From: Marinicellulosiphila megalodicopiae
GTDB taxonomy: Bacteria; Pseudomonadota; Gammaproteobacteria; Pseudomonadales; Natronospirillaceae
Assembly (NCBI RefSeq): GCF_045862395.1
Contig: NZ_AP023087.1
Coordinates: forward strand, 4,278,001 to 4,342,000
DNA length: 64,000 bases
Direction of reading: 5' to 3'
Below the pieces are notes generated by a model that searched no databases, was not told the origin of the DNA, and saw only the letters and a list, made by a program, of their open reading frames with translations. Positions 15,437-25,055 of this stretch are shown piece after piece. Made by a program: the position numbers and the translations under genes. The number at the start of each line of letters is the position of its first letter. Positions within the stretch are counted from its first letter, which is position 1.

Positions 15437-15469
15437 AAAAGCCCAAACTTTAAAAGTCTGGGCTTTTTT
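15436..15469. terminator. Bidirectional intrinsic terminator
   Basis: The stem AAGCCCAAACTT pairs with AAGTCTGGGCTT (one mismatch) around a short AT loop, with A-run before and T-run after. It serves the convergent genes ending at 15371 (plus) and 15474 (minus). Confidence 0.88.
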
Positions 15470-15473
15470 GGGT

Positions 15474-16049
15474 TTATGGCCAATTACGAATAATAATTTC
15501 CTCTATTATTAAATTGGCTGATTGTTGTTTATATGTAGCCCTAATTTTATCTTTAAGTTTATGTTTTGCTTGCAGATAGTATAATGAGTCTGCTTGTAAT
15601 AATTGTTTTTGTAATTCATCCAACTGGTTATTCACGCTTTTTTTAGCCTCATCAAACATTCTTGCGTTTCGTTCATCGTTGGTTGCATCTAATTGTTTTT
15701 GTTCAATTAAGGTTGCCTCATGTTTGGTTAGCATTATCTCAGGTGCGTCCAAATAAATTGTATTGTTTTTATATTCGCTATTAAAATTCCAATCTTTTGC
15801 ATCAACTGACATTTCAAACTCTAAACTCCATTTGTATTGAACAATGCCTTTTCCAAGGCCCAGCCCTTTAGTATCTTTAATCGTGTCATTAAATAAAATA
15901 TCAAATTCAATCAGGTTAAGCGTTTGAATTTGATTAATAGTGTTTGGATCAAAATATTTTGAACTGACTTGTTTGGGAATATTTGCACCGATGATCATGC
16001 CGATTTCAATAATTAAAATTAAAAATACAACTTTCAAAAAATTATTCAT
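15474..16049 (-). CDS. Hypothetical membrane-anchored protein
   Basis: This 191-residue protein has one N-terminal hydrophobic segment (FLKVVFLILIIEIGMIIGA, about residues 4-22) that could be an uncleaved anchor or signal peptide. The rest is hydrophilic, with a beta-like middle (LEFEMSVDAKDWNFNSEY) and a helical, Gln/Lys-rich stretch (about 105-170) typical of a periplasmic coiled coil. It overlaps the upstream gene by 8 nt, so the two are translationally coupled and may act together. No family is recognised. Confidence 0.75.
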   Translation of the reverse strand: MNNFLKVVFLILIIEIGMIIGANIPKQVSSKYFDPNTINQIQTLNLIEFDILFNDTIKDTKGLGLGKGIVQYKWSLEFEMSVDAKDWNFNSEYKNNTIYLDAPEIMLTKHEATLIEQKQLDATNDERNARMFDEAKKSVNNQLDELQKQLLQADSLYYLQAKHKLKDKIRATYKQQSANLIIEEIIIRNWP

Positions 16050-16689
16050 GATCGTGATCCTTTGCTTCTAAACCTTGCTCTGTATCTTGAAGGCTTTGCT
16101 CATCTTTAGTGAATCGTTTTACTACAAAATACACAATGGTCGATACAATCATTACCGCCACAACATACGAAGTTAATATTTCAAATGCAGACACTGTAAA
16201 ATTCAAACCTTTTGAAGCACCTAATAAAACAGGAAAACCCCAAGACACTAATGACACAGACCCAATTAATGTCATGATTATTTTTTGCTTATGGGTAATT
16301 GAATAGAATAATGTTTTCCCTTCATTATTATTTAATATCGGCAAAATAAATCGATGCAATAAATAGCCATTAAATGACAACACAACCACAATGCTCACCT
16401 TTGACCACACTTTTGGATTTAGGACATTTTCAGGTTCAAAAATAGAATAATGAATGATAAACCCAAGACCCGTTACCCATAAGATACACAAACCAATCGT
16501 GACTAGATTTGTTAAAAAATGCACCAATTTTAATTTTTCACTGCTTATCGGTTCAAATTGCAAAAATCGGATAATGATTAAATCGGATATCCAAGCACCA
16601 CCCGCTCCAAAAGCCAGCCCAATAAAATGAAAAATAATTAATAATGTTTTGATATCTAATGCTTCGAAAATATTCACTGTATTAACCAC
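16042..16689 (-). CDS. Hypothetical polytopic membrane protein
   Basis: This 215-residue protein has about five or six hydrophobic segments, starting with TLLIIFHFIGLAFGAGGAWISDL; the others include VTIGLCILWVTGLGFII, VSIVVVLSFNGYLL, IIMTLIGSVSLVSWGFPVLL and SYVVAVMIVSTIVYFVV. The early HxxGxxxGxGG region with a His and Gly-rich helix recalls small DUF2214-like or copper-resistance-like membrane proteins, but I am not confident. The C terminus is short, charged and His-containing (DHDHE). Its downstream partner overlaps it by 8 nt. Confidence 0.75.
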   Translation of the reverse strand: MVNTVNIFEALDIKTLLIIFHFIGLAFGAGGAWISDLIIIRFLQFEPISSEKLKLVHFLTNLVTIGLCILWVTGLGFIIHYSIFEPENVLNPKVWSKVSIVVVLSFNGYLLHRFILPILNNNEGKTLFYSITHKQKIIMTLIGSVSLVSWGFPVLLGASKGLNFTVSAFEILTSYVVAVMIVSTIVYFVVKRFTKDEQSLQDTEQGLEAKDHDHE

Positions 16690-16805
16690 TGTTAAACGAT
16701 AATAATCTCAATACTACGCAATCACTTAAAAATTACCAGAGCAAGTTTGTTGCTATTTTATTGAATTTTGACGAGTTTCAAATTGACATCATTCTTTCAG
16801 GCATA

Positions 16806-16836
16806 AAAAAACGGATTAAGATCACTCTTAACCCGT
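16806..16836 (-). terminator. Intrinsic terminator of the di-haem cytochrome pair
   Basis: ACGGATTAAGA (16811-16821) pairs with TCTTAACCCGT (16826-16836) with one mismatch; on the minus strand it is followed by seven T. It lies about 80 bp past the stop codon of the 611-residue cytochrome gene. Confidence 0.85.
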
Positions 16837-16915
16837 CATTTAAAAATAAAATCCTTTTATTGCTTTCTCACCTTAAAGAAACTGTTTGACTCATTAAATA
16901 AATCAGGCGCTTATT

Positions 16916-18751
16916 CTACAACGTTTTTAGATACTCAAGCAATGCCCAAACACTTTGTTTATCATCACTCCAATCTAATTTATAAGTTTTACCATCTAAA
17001 GTAATGTCTTTATCATGTCCTGCATTACTAATTGATGGAGAACTTTGGGTATCAAATACATACCCTTCTTGTTCATCCCAATTATCCAATTCCCACTTAA
17101 ACCCTACTAATTGAGTGTCGAAATCTAATTGGCTTTTTACAAATACATCAGGACGCTCATTTGGCACTAGCATATGATAAAGCGTAGGCACTGAACCATT
17201 ATGCAAATAAGGCGCTTGCGCCCAAAGCCCAGGAAACGGCAATGCGTTATATCCATTTTGCACTCTTGGTGGCAACATGACCTGTTTACTTTGCCCAACT
17301 AACGAAACCCCTTTATATTCTGCACAAGGCTGAACTTGCTTTCCTTCCATTTCAATGGTGGTAGTTGGAGAACAATTTGCGTCACCTGCAAAACTTGCTT
17401 GCGCGCCGACTGTAATCACAGTGCCTGCCACTTTTGCACGCCCCATATCAGTTCCCATAATCGAATATACACGACCATTATTTGGTTGATGACAATCCGC
17501 ACAGTTATCTTTGAATAATTGCTGTCCTGTTTTTGCTAGATCCACATCAACGTCAAATGGATAAATAGCAGGTGGTAGTTTTTGCAATACTTTTTCAGCA
17601 TGGGCTGAAACACTGATATCAATATTATCAAATCCTAGTGTAATTTGAGCAGCAATGTTTTTATACATTGGTAACGGGATATGACCATTCCATTGACCGC
17701 CACCATTTATTAATCGTGTTTCATCTTCATTCCAAACTGGATCGTGAGAGTCTTGATCCCATACAACCATTATGTCTGTCACACCATGACTGGCTGGCAT
17801 AACTAATGGTGCAATTAACTTAGTTGTCATCTTTTCATCAAAGGTTTGAAATGCTGTGGCCGCATTAAACCCAATGGCATCTTCCATGCCGGCGAATCCA
17901 GAATTAATTCTATCTTTAATATTTGGATACAGTTTTTCGGTTAATGTCACCCAACTTGCATACACGTTTTCTTGGTGTGTCACAAATTCAGCGATAATAT
18001 CTGTCGCATCATTTTTAAATAATTGAATTTGAGCTGCCTCATAATTTGCATCAAATACTCTTCCGTCGTATTGATAATTATTGTAAAAATAATTTGGATC
18101 TTGAGCCTCTACTTTATCTAGCGCGGTTAAAAATGCATCCACTACTAATTGTTTTTTGGCAGACTCGTCAGTTTCATTGCCATAAATTTTATTTAAAGAT
18201 TGGACAATACGCTCCCGATAACCAATCACGTTAAATTCAGAATTGATACCGCCATCTAAATATTCAAACTCACCACTTGGTAATCTAACTCGACCAATAT
18301 GACACCCTCCACAGGTAAACGAGGCGTAATCAATATCTGCAGTTAAATCTTTTCTCACTAAACCAGTAAAGCCAATTCCACGTGGAAATGGATACCCTAC
18401 TAAGCGCTCATCATGAAACAATCCCATAACCGATAAAAAATTATCTTCATCACCCCAATATTCAGGTGCAACTTCAGGCAATAATTTTAAGACAATCAAG
18501 GGAATACCATTGGTTTCGCTCACTGGAAAGTTTGCAAAATGATCATAGTTTACTTGGAATGTATCAATATGATCGGCAATATCCGCACGACGCTTTGCTT
18601 GAGCAAGCACCCAATCTTTAGGTACTGGTTTTACATAAGTGGATTTAGGTGCTTCTAACCGACTATCAAATAAACCACTTACTTTACCGTAAGCGAGTAA
18701 TCCAATAATAGGCAATACAACAGCCGAAATTTTAAACAGAGGGTGATTCAT
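16916..18751 (-). CDS. Di-haem c-type cytochrome, cytochrome c peroxidase/RoxA-like (paralogue 1)
   Basis: This 611-residue protein has an N-terminal hydrophobic anchor (residues 8-21, ISAVVLPIIGLLAY) and would face the periplasm. Two covalent haem-binding motifs are seen: CGGCH (147-151) and CADCH (417-421). Conserved-looking blocks include YPFPRGIGFTGL, DGGINSEFNVIGY and, near the C terminus, GLWAQAPYLHNGSVPTLY, the signature of the CcpA/MauG superfamily C-terminal haem domain. The length exceeds standard CcpA (about 320) and is near that of RoxA-type rubber oxygenases. It is 10 nt downstream of a paralogue of the same layout and both follow a P450/cytochrome pair, so a role in oxidising the same substrate is likely. 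Substrate and reaction are unknown. Confidence 0.88.
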   Translation of the reverse strand: MNHPLFKISAVVLPIIGLLAYGKVSGLFDSRLEAPKSTYVKPVPKDWVLAQAKRRADIADHIDTFQVNYDHFANFPVSETNGIPLIVLKLLPEVAPEYWGDEDNFLSVMGLFHDERLVGYPFPRGIGFTGLVRKDLTADIDYASFTCGGCHIGRVRLPSGEFEYLDGGINSEFNVIGYRERIVQSLNKIYGNETDESAKKQLVVDAFLTALDKVEAQDPNYFYNNYQYDGRVFDANYEAAQIQLFKNDATDIIAEFVTHQENVYASWVTLTEKLYPNIKDRINSGFAGMEDAIGFNAATAFQTFDEKMTTKLIAPLVMPASHGVTDIMVVWDQDSHDPVWNEDETRLINGGGQWNGHIPLPMYKNIAAQITLGFDNIDISVSAHAEKVLQKLPPAIYPFDVDVDLAKTGQQLFKDNCADCHQPNNGRVYSIMGTDMGRAKVAGTVITVGAQASFAGDANCSPTTTIEMEGKQVQPCAEYKGVSLVGQSKQVMLPPRVQNGYNALPFPGLWAQAPYLHNGSVPTLYHMLVPNERPDVFVKSQLDFDTQLVGFKWELDNWDEQEGYVFDTQSSPSISNAGHDKDITLDGKTYKLDWSDDKQSVWALLEYLKTL

Positions 18752-18761
18752 AATTTATACC

Positions 18762-20585
18762 TTAAAGTGTTTTTAAATATTCAATAATAGCCATTGCACC
18801 TGGCTTATCATCGGACCAATTTAATTTGTATTCAATACCATTTTCATTCACATCTTGGTCGTGACCTTTATTTGAAAATGTTTCAAAACTTTTTGTATCA
18901 AAAACATAACTATGCTCTGCTGATACGGTTTGATGATTGTCTTGTACCCACTGATAGCCTAAATATGTTTGATCATAGGTTAACTGACTTTTGATAAACG
19001 TAGTTGGTCGCTCATTAGGCACTAATAAATGATAAATAGTTGGCACCGATCCGTTATGTAAATATGGAGCTTGAGCCCAAATTCCACTTAATGGTCTTGC
19101 GTTATAACCATGATGTTGATTATTAGGTGACATAATTAAATCTTCTTTTCCTTCTAAAGACACGCCACCAAATTGCGCACAGGGTTTCACTTGTTCACCA
19201 TATAACTCAACCTTTGTTTGAGTAGAACATTCTTTAAAAAAACCACTGATGCCGCCTTTTCTAATTAATGTATTTACAACATAACTACGGTCAAGATTCA
19301 CACCAAGGTTACTATAAACCTTACCGTTAAATGGTTGATGACATTGCGCACAGTTGTCTGCAAATAATGCTTCGCCTTTTTTAGCAAGTTCAACATTCAC
19401 ATCAAATGGATACACAGACGCAGGAAGTTTATCCAATAATTCGACAGAAAATGCAGACACTCTTAAATCATTATCATCTAAGCCAATTGTTAACTGTGCC
19501 GCCATATTACGATACATAGGAATAGGGATATTACCATTGTATTGCCCGCCACCATTAATTAACGTTTGATGAGAATTATCCCAATGCGCTTTTCTTTCAT
19601 CTTGGCGCCATACAGTCATAAAATCCGTTATACCTGGAGAGCTCGGTAAAATGTGTTTGGAAAATAATTTTCCAAAAAAAGTCGAATGGGCATCATTATA
19701 TGAATTAACTGTAAATATTCCGGTTGCATCTGCCATGCCGGGAAACCCTTCTAAAGAACGTGTCTGGAATCCCTTGTAATTTTTATCTAGTAACGCAGCA
19801 TAACCGGTATAATCTTGCGTGGTAGTTTTATAAAAATCACCAATTAACGATCCAGATTTCTCAATAAAAAGTTTAATTTGATTTTTTTCATATGCCAAAT
19901 CAAAGTTAACTACATCATTTTTATATTCATTATAAAAGTAACTATCACTTACGGATATTGCTTTTTCAAGTGCTGTTAAAAATGCATTTTCTAGTAATTG
20001 TTGCTGTTTAATCGGATCAGATTCATCTCCTATTATTTTTTGAAGGGTTTGATAAGTTTTCACTCGATAAGCAACAATATTAAATTCAGTATTCACGCCG
20101 CCATCAATATAATGAATTTTATTATTTTGATCTATCACGCGCCCAATATGACAAGCGCCACAAGTAAAGGATGTATAATCTATTTTGCCCATAGGCTCAA
20201 TTCTAGCTAAGCCACTTATTCCTATACCACGAGCTATTGGATAATTTTCCTGCCTTGTATCTTTAAATAACCCTACGACATCTAAAAAGTTTTCTTCACT
20301 GCCCCATAATTCTGGTGCAATAATAGGTAATAATTTTAAAATAATGAAAGGTGTTCCATCTGTTTGGCTAAAAGCATAATCGGCAAACCAATCAAATGCT
20401 TCTTGATTATCTGCAATATATGATTCTTTTTGCTGTATTTTTTGTTGCTGAAATTCAGACCAATTTTGTGTAACAGGTATTACAAATGGTTTACCTGTTG
20501 GGGATGCTAATTGTTTTGTGGGAATTGCTTTATATATTGTGATGCCTACCAATAAAAACATGGCAATTAATAATATTTTTTTCAT
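18762..20585 (-). CDS. Di-haem c-type cytochrome, cytochrome c peroxidase/RoxA-like (paralogue 2)
   Basis: This 607-residue protein has an N-terminal hydrophobic signal/anchor (ILLIAMFLLVGITIY) and haem motifs CGACH (142-146) and CAQCH (in NCAQCHQPFNGKVYS). It aligns by eye along its whole length with the 611-residue neighbour (shared FTCGACHIGRV-type block, INGGGQ(Y/W)NG block, LWAQAPYLHNGSVPT-type block), so the two arose by tandem duplication. The start of this gene is preceded by a terminator for the P450, suggesting a second promoter in the 66-bp gap. It is probably periplasmic, acting in electron transfer or peroxide/oxygen-dependent oxidation. Confidence 0.88.
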   Translation of the reverse strand: MKKILLIAMFLLVGITIYKAIPTKQLASPTGKPFVIPVTQNWSEFQQQKIQQKESYIADNQEAFDWFADYAFSQTDGTPFIILKLLPIIAPELWGSEENFLDVVGLFKDTRQENYPIARGIGISGLARIEPMGKIDYTSFTCGACHIGRVIDQNNKIHYIDGGVNTEFNIVAYRVKTYQTLQKIIGDESDPIKQQQLLENAFLTALEKAISVSDSYFYNEYKNDVVNFDLAYEKNQIKLFIEKSGSLIGDFYKTTTQDYTGYAALLDKNYKGFQTRSLEGFPGMADATGIFTVNSYNDAHSTFFGKLFSKHILPSSPGITDFMTVWRQDERKAHWDNSHQTLINGGGQYNGNIPIPMYRNMAAQLTIGLDDNDLRVSAFSVELLDKLPASVYPFDVNVELAKKGEALFADNCAQCHQPFNGKVYSNLGVNLDRSYVVNTLIRKGGISGFFKECSTQTKVELYGEQVKPCAQFGGVSLEGKEDLIMSPNNQHHGYNARPLSGIWAQAPYLHNGSVPTIYHLLVPNERPTTFIKSQLTYDQTYLGYQWVQDNHQTVSAEHSYVFDTKSFETFSNKGHDQDVNENGIEYKLNWSDDKPGAMAIIEYLKTL

Positions 20586-20613
20586 TTTATTTTTCTTATC
20601 GTTATTATTAAAT

Positions 20614-20640
20614 AAAAAAGCCTCTCATAAGAAAGGCTTA
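20614..20640 (-). terminator. Intrinsic terminator after the P450 gene
   Basis: AAGCCT (20618-20623) pairs with AGGCTT (20634-20639) on a 10-nt loop, followed on the minus strand by six T. It separates the cytochrome(715)-P450 unit from the cytochrome pair. The stem is short, so readthrough is likely. Confidence 0.75.
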
Positions 20641-20651
20641 ATAGGGTTATC

Positions 20652-21983
20652 CTATTTCCATTTTAATTTGTAATCTTCTGGGAAAGGCCCATCTTTATAA
20701 TCCATCTCAGATGCAGATTGAATATCTTTTCGCATTAAAACCTGCTTTACCATTTCAGGAATCATTGCCATTCCTATGTATTTACCCACACAGTCGTGAG
20801 ATGCAAATCCATAGTTAAAATTATGATACCAATTACGATTTGCATTAAATTCTTCAGGATTTTCATAAGAATAATCATCAAACATTGCAGACTGAGTTAA
20901 CGTTAAAACATTGGTTCCTGATGGAATTTTTGTTTCACGATCCGTGCCTTTTGCTATGGTGTAATCCATTGATGTTTGACGAAATAGATATGGGCTAATC
21001 GGTACAAATCGTAAAGCCTCCCAGACCATCGCATCAATTTTATCTGTATTAGAATCAAGAGATGCCGCTTTGGCTTGTTCAAATAATTCAGGACGTTCAA
21101 TAAAAAAGTTAATCACTTGCGCAACGGCTTGTGAGGTAGTTTCTACGGCACCAATTAATAAGCCACCAGCGTTTGTACCAATACGCGTTAATGGAAAATC
21201 AACTTGAGGAGCGAATGAGCTACGCAACATACGTTTTACAATATCATCTTTAAATTCATATGCTGGCTTTTTAGCGATGGCTCTAAATATATTTAAAACT
21301 TGTACAGCACGACCCAATAACCGATCTTTGATTTGTACCGTTAGAATTTTACGAATCATTAACACAGTAACATAATCGACTAATTCTTTAGAACACTGTG
21401 CATGAATGTCTACAATTTCATCAAATCGCTCTTTAGAATTTAAGTCAAATGGCTGATTATGGAATGTATTATATTGATTCCAATATGACCATTTTAATAA
21501 TTTTTTACGACTAATTCCGTCCAAACCAAAATATTCTTGAACTAATATCGCAGGAACCATACGACAATATTCATTTACAATTTCAATTTCTCCGTCGGCA
21601 TCATCCAAAATTTTCTTAGATGAATCACGAATTAATTTTCTAATTCTTGGAATATCTTCGCGATTTAACATACCTTGCATAATTGATTTTTCACGATAAT
21701 GTAGCGCATCATCATCGTGTGCCATTAAATATCCAGGTTCAGTATCAGTGACACCCATCTTTGGTTTATATAACGCGTTGGTAAAAATCGTCGGCATTTG
21801 TAATGCATCACGAACATCTGTAAATAATGCAAGTAACGTACATTCAGGCGTCACCAATACTGGACGTTCCTCTCGTAACTGTTTAAAAAATGGAAGCGGT
21901 TCATCATGCATCCATTTTTTCACTAATGGAAATTTGTCCGCATCAGCAGCGGCATCAAATAACTCAAGATAATTTGTAGTCAT
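20652..21983 (-). CDS. Cytochrome P450
   Basis: This 443-residue soluble bacterial P450 shows the I-helix motif GAVETT (278-283), the K-helix E-x-x-R (EALR, 322-325) and a haem-ligand loop YGFASHDCVGKYIG with Cys398. The loop departs slightly from the usual F-x-x-G-x-R/H-x-C-x-G: His396 and Gly400 are kept while the first Phe is Tyr391. No membrane segment is seen, so it is cytoplasmic and needs ferredoxin/reductase partners, none of which is nearby. It sits 10 nt downstream of a membrane di-haem cytochrome gene and is translated with it. It would hydroxylate or epoxidise a hydrophobic substrate; identity unknown. Confidence 0.93.
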   Translation of the reverse strand: MTTNYLELFDAAADADKFPLVKKWMHDEPLPFFKQLREERPVLVTPECTLLALFTDVRDALQMPTIFTNALYKPKMGVTDTEPGYLMAHDDDALHYREKSIMQGMLNREDIPRIRKLIRDSSKKILDDADGEIEIVNEYCRMVPAILVQEYFGLDGISRKKLLKWSYWNQYNTFHNQPFDLNSKERFDEIVDIHAQCSKELVDYVTVLMIRKILTVQIKDRLLGRAVQVLNIFRAIAKKPAYEFKDDIVKRMLRSSFAPQVDFPLTRIGTNAGGLLIGAVETTSQAVAQVINFFIERPELFEQAKAASLDSNTDKIDAMVWEALRFVPISPYLFRQTSMDYTIAKGTDRETKIPSGTNVLTLTQSAMFDDYSYENPEEFNANRNWYHNFNYGFASHDCVGKYIGMAMIPEMVKQVLMRKDIQSASEMDYKDGPFPEDYKLKWK

Positions 21984-21993
21984 GATTCACCCC

Positions 21994-24141
21994 TTATAAT
22001 GTTTTCAAATATTCAATTAAATCCCAGCGCTCTTTTTCAGATAACGCAGGTAATACTTCACCATTGTTTTGAGCAGTTTTTCCAGCACCGTATTCGTGCC
22101 CTGTGTTCATGTCACCAACACGAGTGGTAATAAATGCACTGCCATCATAATCTTTTGATTTAAATCCAACTCGATTAGCGTCAAACTCACGACTGCCAAC
22201 TACAAATTCATCTGGTCGATATTCACCCTCAGCAGGATCAGTGTCTAGTTTTTTAGGTAATAATAAATCGTATAAAGTTGGAACCGAACCATTATGTAGA
22301 TAAGGAGCAGTAGCCCAAATTCCATTTAAGGCACGACCTTTATAAGCCAATAATGAACTGTATGGGTTAGAAGTTGTATCAGCAACATAATTACCTTTTT
22401 TAACGGTTTCTGGCATTTTATTTTCAAAAAATGAAGACCCCAAAACATACAAACGATCTAACCAACGACGTATAAAGAACTTATCAGGGTCGGGTGTTGC
22501 AATCACTCCTTTTGTTGCAGAAGTTAATATTTGCAATACAGGTGCGTCCTCACTAATAAATACATCACCAACTCCTGTTATAGATTGAACAGTGTGCTGA
22601 AAATTACCAGATTTACCTGTTGCCATCACACCATTTATAGCAGCTGCTTTATCAGTACCGACTAAGTTTATATCCATCATATTTGCGATGATGATTCTGT
22701 CCGCATTATTTCGATCGACCACTTCGTGACATGATTGACAGTATTGAGCATAAACTAGCTGTCCACGTTCTGCTTTAACTTGATCGATTTCACCTAATAT
22801 TTCTTGTGGCCAAACTGGTGACTGCAAGCGTTTAAGTTGAGCTTCTAAACGGCGTAAATTTGTGACATCGATTGAAGATTTAAAATTAACTACTTCGTTT
22901 TTATTTTTTTGATCGGTTATTAAAGTAGATAATTCAAATCCATTAGGCTCATGTGATGTCCAATCTAAAATGCCAAACACACCAATCACTTCTCCGGTAT
23001 TACGACCAAGCGGCCCAACACCTGCATTATTTGCTACACCATTCCACTGAGTATAATCTGCCTGTCCTATATCCCATAAAAATGGATAGCTCACTGGAGC
23101 ATTTGGTTCATTAAAAATACTATTACGTACTCGTAATAAATCACGTTGATTTAAACCTGGGTATCCTGGTTCTGTAGATGCTAATCGATCAAGTACCAAT
23201 CCAAACTGTTTATCCACAATAATATTTTCATTTACGCCTTCAAGTACTAAATCGATTTGATCACGAGTTAAAACTCTACGACGTTCGCCGTTAGTTCCTG
23301 GTGCCGTGACCATTTCCATGGTATTGGCCAACTGCTGTTTGTTAATCATATGCTGTAATACACGGTTATAAATTCGTCCAAATGCATCTAGGCGACCATA
23401 ACCATAATCGATATGACTGTGGTTTACTGTATTGTATAAACTGATTGTTTTTAGCCATTGCTCAGTTGACTCAATAACTTTAGCTTCTTTTTTAAAGTCA
23501 TTATTACGTGCTAAAACAGTTTCAACATAACGTGTTTTTTTAGCTTCATCTGCTAACGTGGCACGCATTGATTTTTCAATTGCAGTTAAAAAGCCAACCA
23601 TATCGGCCATTGCTGGACCGCCATCAATACGAATTGCCGATGTGATACCATCTTTTGTGAAATTAACTTGGTTAGTATGACAAGCAGCACAGGTGTAACC
23701 GATGTAGTCATTTCCCTGATATGTATCTTTAACTAAACCTACTGGTAAACCATCTGGGTTTAAGAATGTTTCTTTTTGCGGTAAATACCGATACTTATCA
23801 ATATTGTGGTTGTCACGTAACAATTTATTTGAATTTTCTTGCTCTAATGACATAAATAAATCATATGGCATTAATGCTGAACCTTGAGTGGTATTATAAA
23901 ACCAAAGGCTTTCTGCTTCTGTCCAACCTTGATCTAAATATACAGGGGTTGTAAAACTTTCCCCAAATTCACCATTTTCAAGTGCAATTGCACCTCGGTC
24001 GGGATCATCATCCCAGTTTTGGTAGGTTTTACCTGCAATTAATGCGATCACCATTAATAAAATAATGACACCAACAATGCGCCCTGAGTATTTCAATAGG
24101 TAAAAAATTGCTGCGAAAATGGATTGGAAAAATGTAGCCAT
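21994..24141 (-). CDS. Large membrane-anchored di-haem c-type cytochrome, RoxA-like
   Basis: This 715-residue protein has an N-terminal hydrophobic region (residues 8-37, with VIILLMVIALIAG) and a long periplasmic part. The haem motifs are CAACH (151-155) and CQSCH (in YAQYCQSCHEVV). The block PFLWDIGQADYTQWNGVANN followed by GPLGRNTGEVIGVFG is of the type seen in RoxA/RoxB-related di-haem oxygenases, and the C-terminal APYLHNGSVPTLYDLLLP block is shared with the two smaller cytochromes. It is the promoter-proximal gene of this cluster, with the P450 directly downstream. It may be a dioxygenase or peroxidase; RoxA kinship is judged from remembered motifs only. Confidence 0.88.
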   Translation of the reverse strand: MATFFQSIFAAIFYLLKYSGRIVGVIILLMVIALIAGKTYQNWDDDPDRGAIALENGEFGESFTTPVYLDQGWTEAESLWFYNTTQGSALMPYDLFMSLEQENSNKLLRDNHNIDKYRYLPQKETFLNPDGLPVGLVKDTYQGNDYIGYTCAACHTNQVNFTKDGITSAIRIDGGPAMADMVGFLTAIEKSMRATLADEAKKTRYVETVLARNNDFKKEAKVIESTEQWLKTISLYNTVNHSHIDYGYGRLDAFGRIYNRVLQHMINKQQLANTMEMVTAPGTNGERRRVLTRDQIDLVLEGVNENIIVDKQFGLVLDRLASTEPGYPGLNQRDLLRVRNSIFNEPNAPVSYPFLWDIGQADYTQWNGVANNAGVGPLGRNTGEVIGVFGILDWTSHEPNGFELSTLITDQKNKNEVVNFKSSIDVTNLRRLEAQLKRLQSPVWPQEILGEIDQVKAERGQLVYAQYCQSCHEVVDRNNADRIIIANMMDINLVGTDKAAAINGVMATGKSGNFQHTVQSITGVGDVFISEDAPVLQILTSATKGVIATPDPDKFFIRRWLDRLYVLGSSFFENKMPETVKKGNYVADTTSNPYSSLLAYKGRALNGIWATAPYLHNGSVPTLYDLLLPKKLDTDPAEGEYRPDEFVVGSREFDANRVGFKSKDYDGSAFITTRVGDMNTGHEYGAGKTAQNNGEVLPALSEKERWDLIEYLKTL

Positions 24142-24774
24142 ATCAATATCCCTGTCATGCTTACCTGCACGAATTTATTGTTATTGTTTTAAGAAAGTCA
24201 CTAGGTCTCGGACTTTGTTTGCGGTTCTACTGGCACCAGCGCTTTACTTTTACCAAGCAGATTAATAAATATACAAGCCGTATAATTATTTAGCTAAAAT
24301 AACCGATTAGGCTTCTGAAATCTAGCACTTTTTGAATGGCGTTAAATAGAAAGGGGGATACTTAAAATCATTAATAAACTCAATCTATTCAGCTCAAATG
24401 TTGATCAAATATAAAGCATATAACAATTTAGTTACTTCATAGTTTTAAGATCATATAATTTATCAACCACTGTAATCACCCGCATTAAATCATCCGTTTT
24501 AAACTCTATATATAGATAAGTATCCACATATCGTAATGTTTTGAAATTAATTCCATTACTCACTCTACTTTGATAGTAATCAAATAACAGGATAACAGGC
24601 CTTTATTTTTAAATTTCATTCATGTGTAAACTTCAATTATTTCTAAATTTTCATTACCTATCCAAAAAAATATATGCAATTAATACATTCTCCTAATATC
24701 TTAAAATGCTTGATTGAGCTAAAAGATACAAAACTTTATTAGAATAAAGTGCATTAAATGATTGTTTCATATTA
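24142..24774. other. Gene-free AT-rich region upstream of the cytochrome-P450 cluster
   Basis: About 630 bp with no convincing frame. It must hold the promoter of the leftward cytochrome/P450 unit; I cannot pick a reliable -35/-10 pair by eye. Confidence 0.4.
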
Positions 24775-25055
24775 GAACCACAACTAACTAAATTCAAAAA
24801 AGCTCAATTGTGGATATCTGTTTTTACAAACATACAAATAAAAGTGACCAACAAAATATTCAACATCGGACGCGACGGATTTGATGCAGGTCAAGATGCG
24901 TTTTCTTTTGGTATTAGTGCAAAACAATATGTGTCGATGGCACTTGTTTAAAAGCAACAACTACTCGTGATTTGACGGACATAGTTGGATTAGGTTGTTT
25001 GATTAAACTGGAAGGTGGCGGACGCAATGTTCGGTATCAGTTAAGTTTGGATTAG
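24775..25055 (+). pseudogene. Remnant of a Fic-family protein (C-terminal part)
   Basis: Translation gives AQLWISVFTNIQIKVTNKIF, then GISAKQYVSMA, then after a frameshift near 24948-24953 KATTTRDLTDIVGLGCL and GGGRNVRYQLSLD with a stop at 25055. This is the C-terminal winged-helix end typical of Fic/DOC proteins (SKATATRDL and GGGRSTRY-type motifs). The catalytic HPFxDGNGR part is absent and the frame is broken, so it is dead. It lies in a stretch of decayed DNA beside the ABC-3C operon. Confidence 0.8.
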
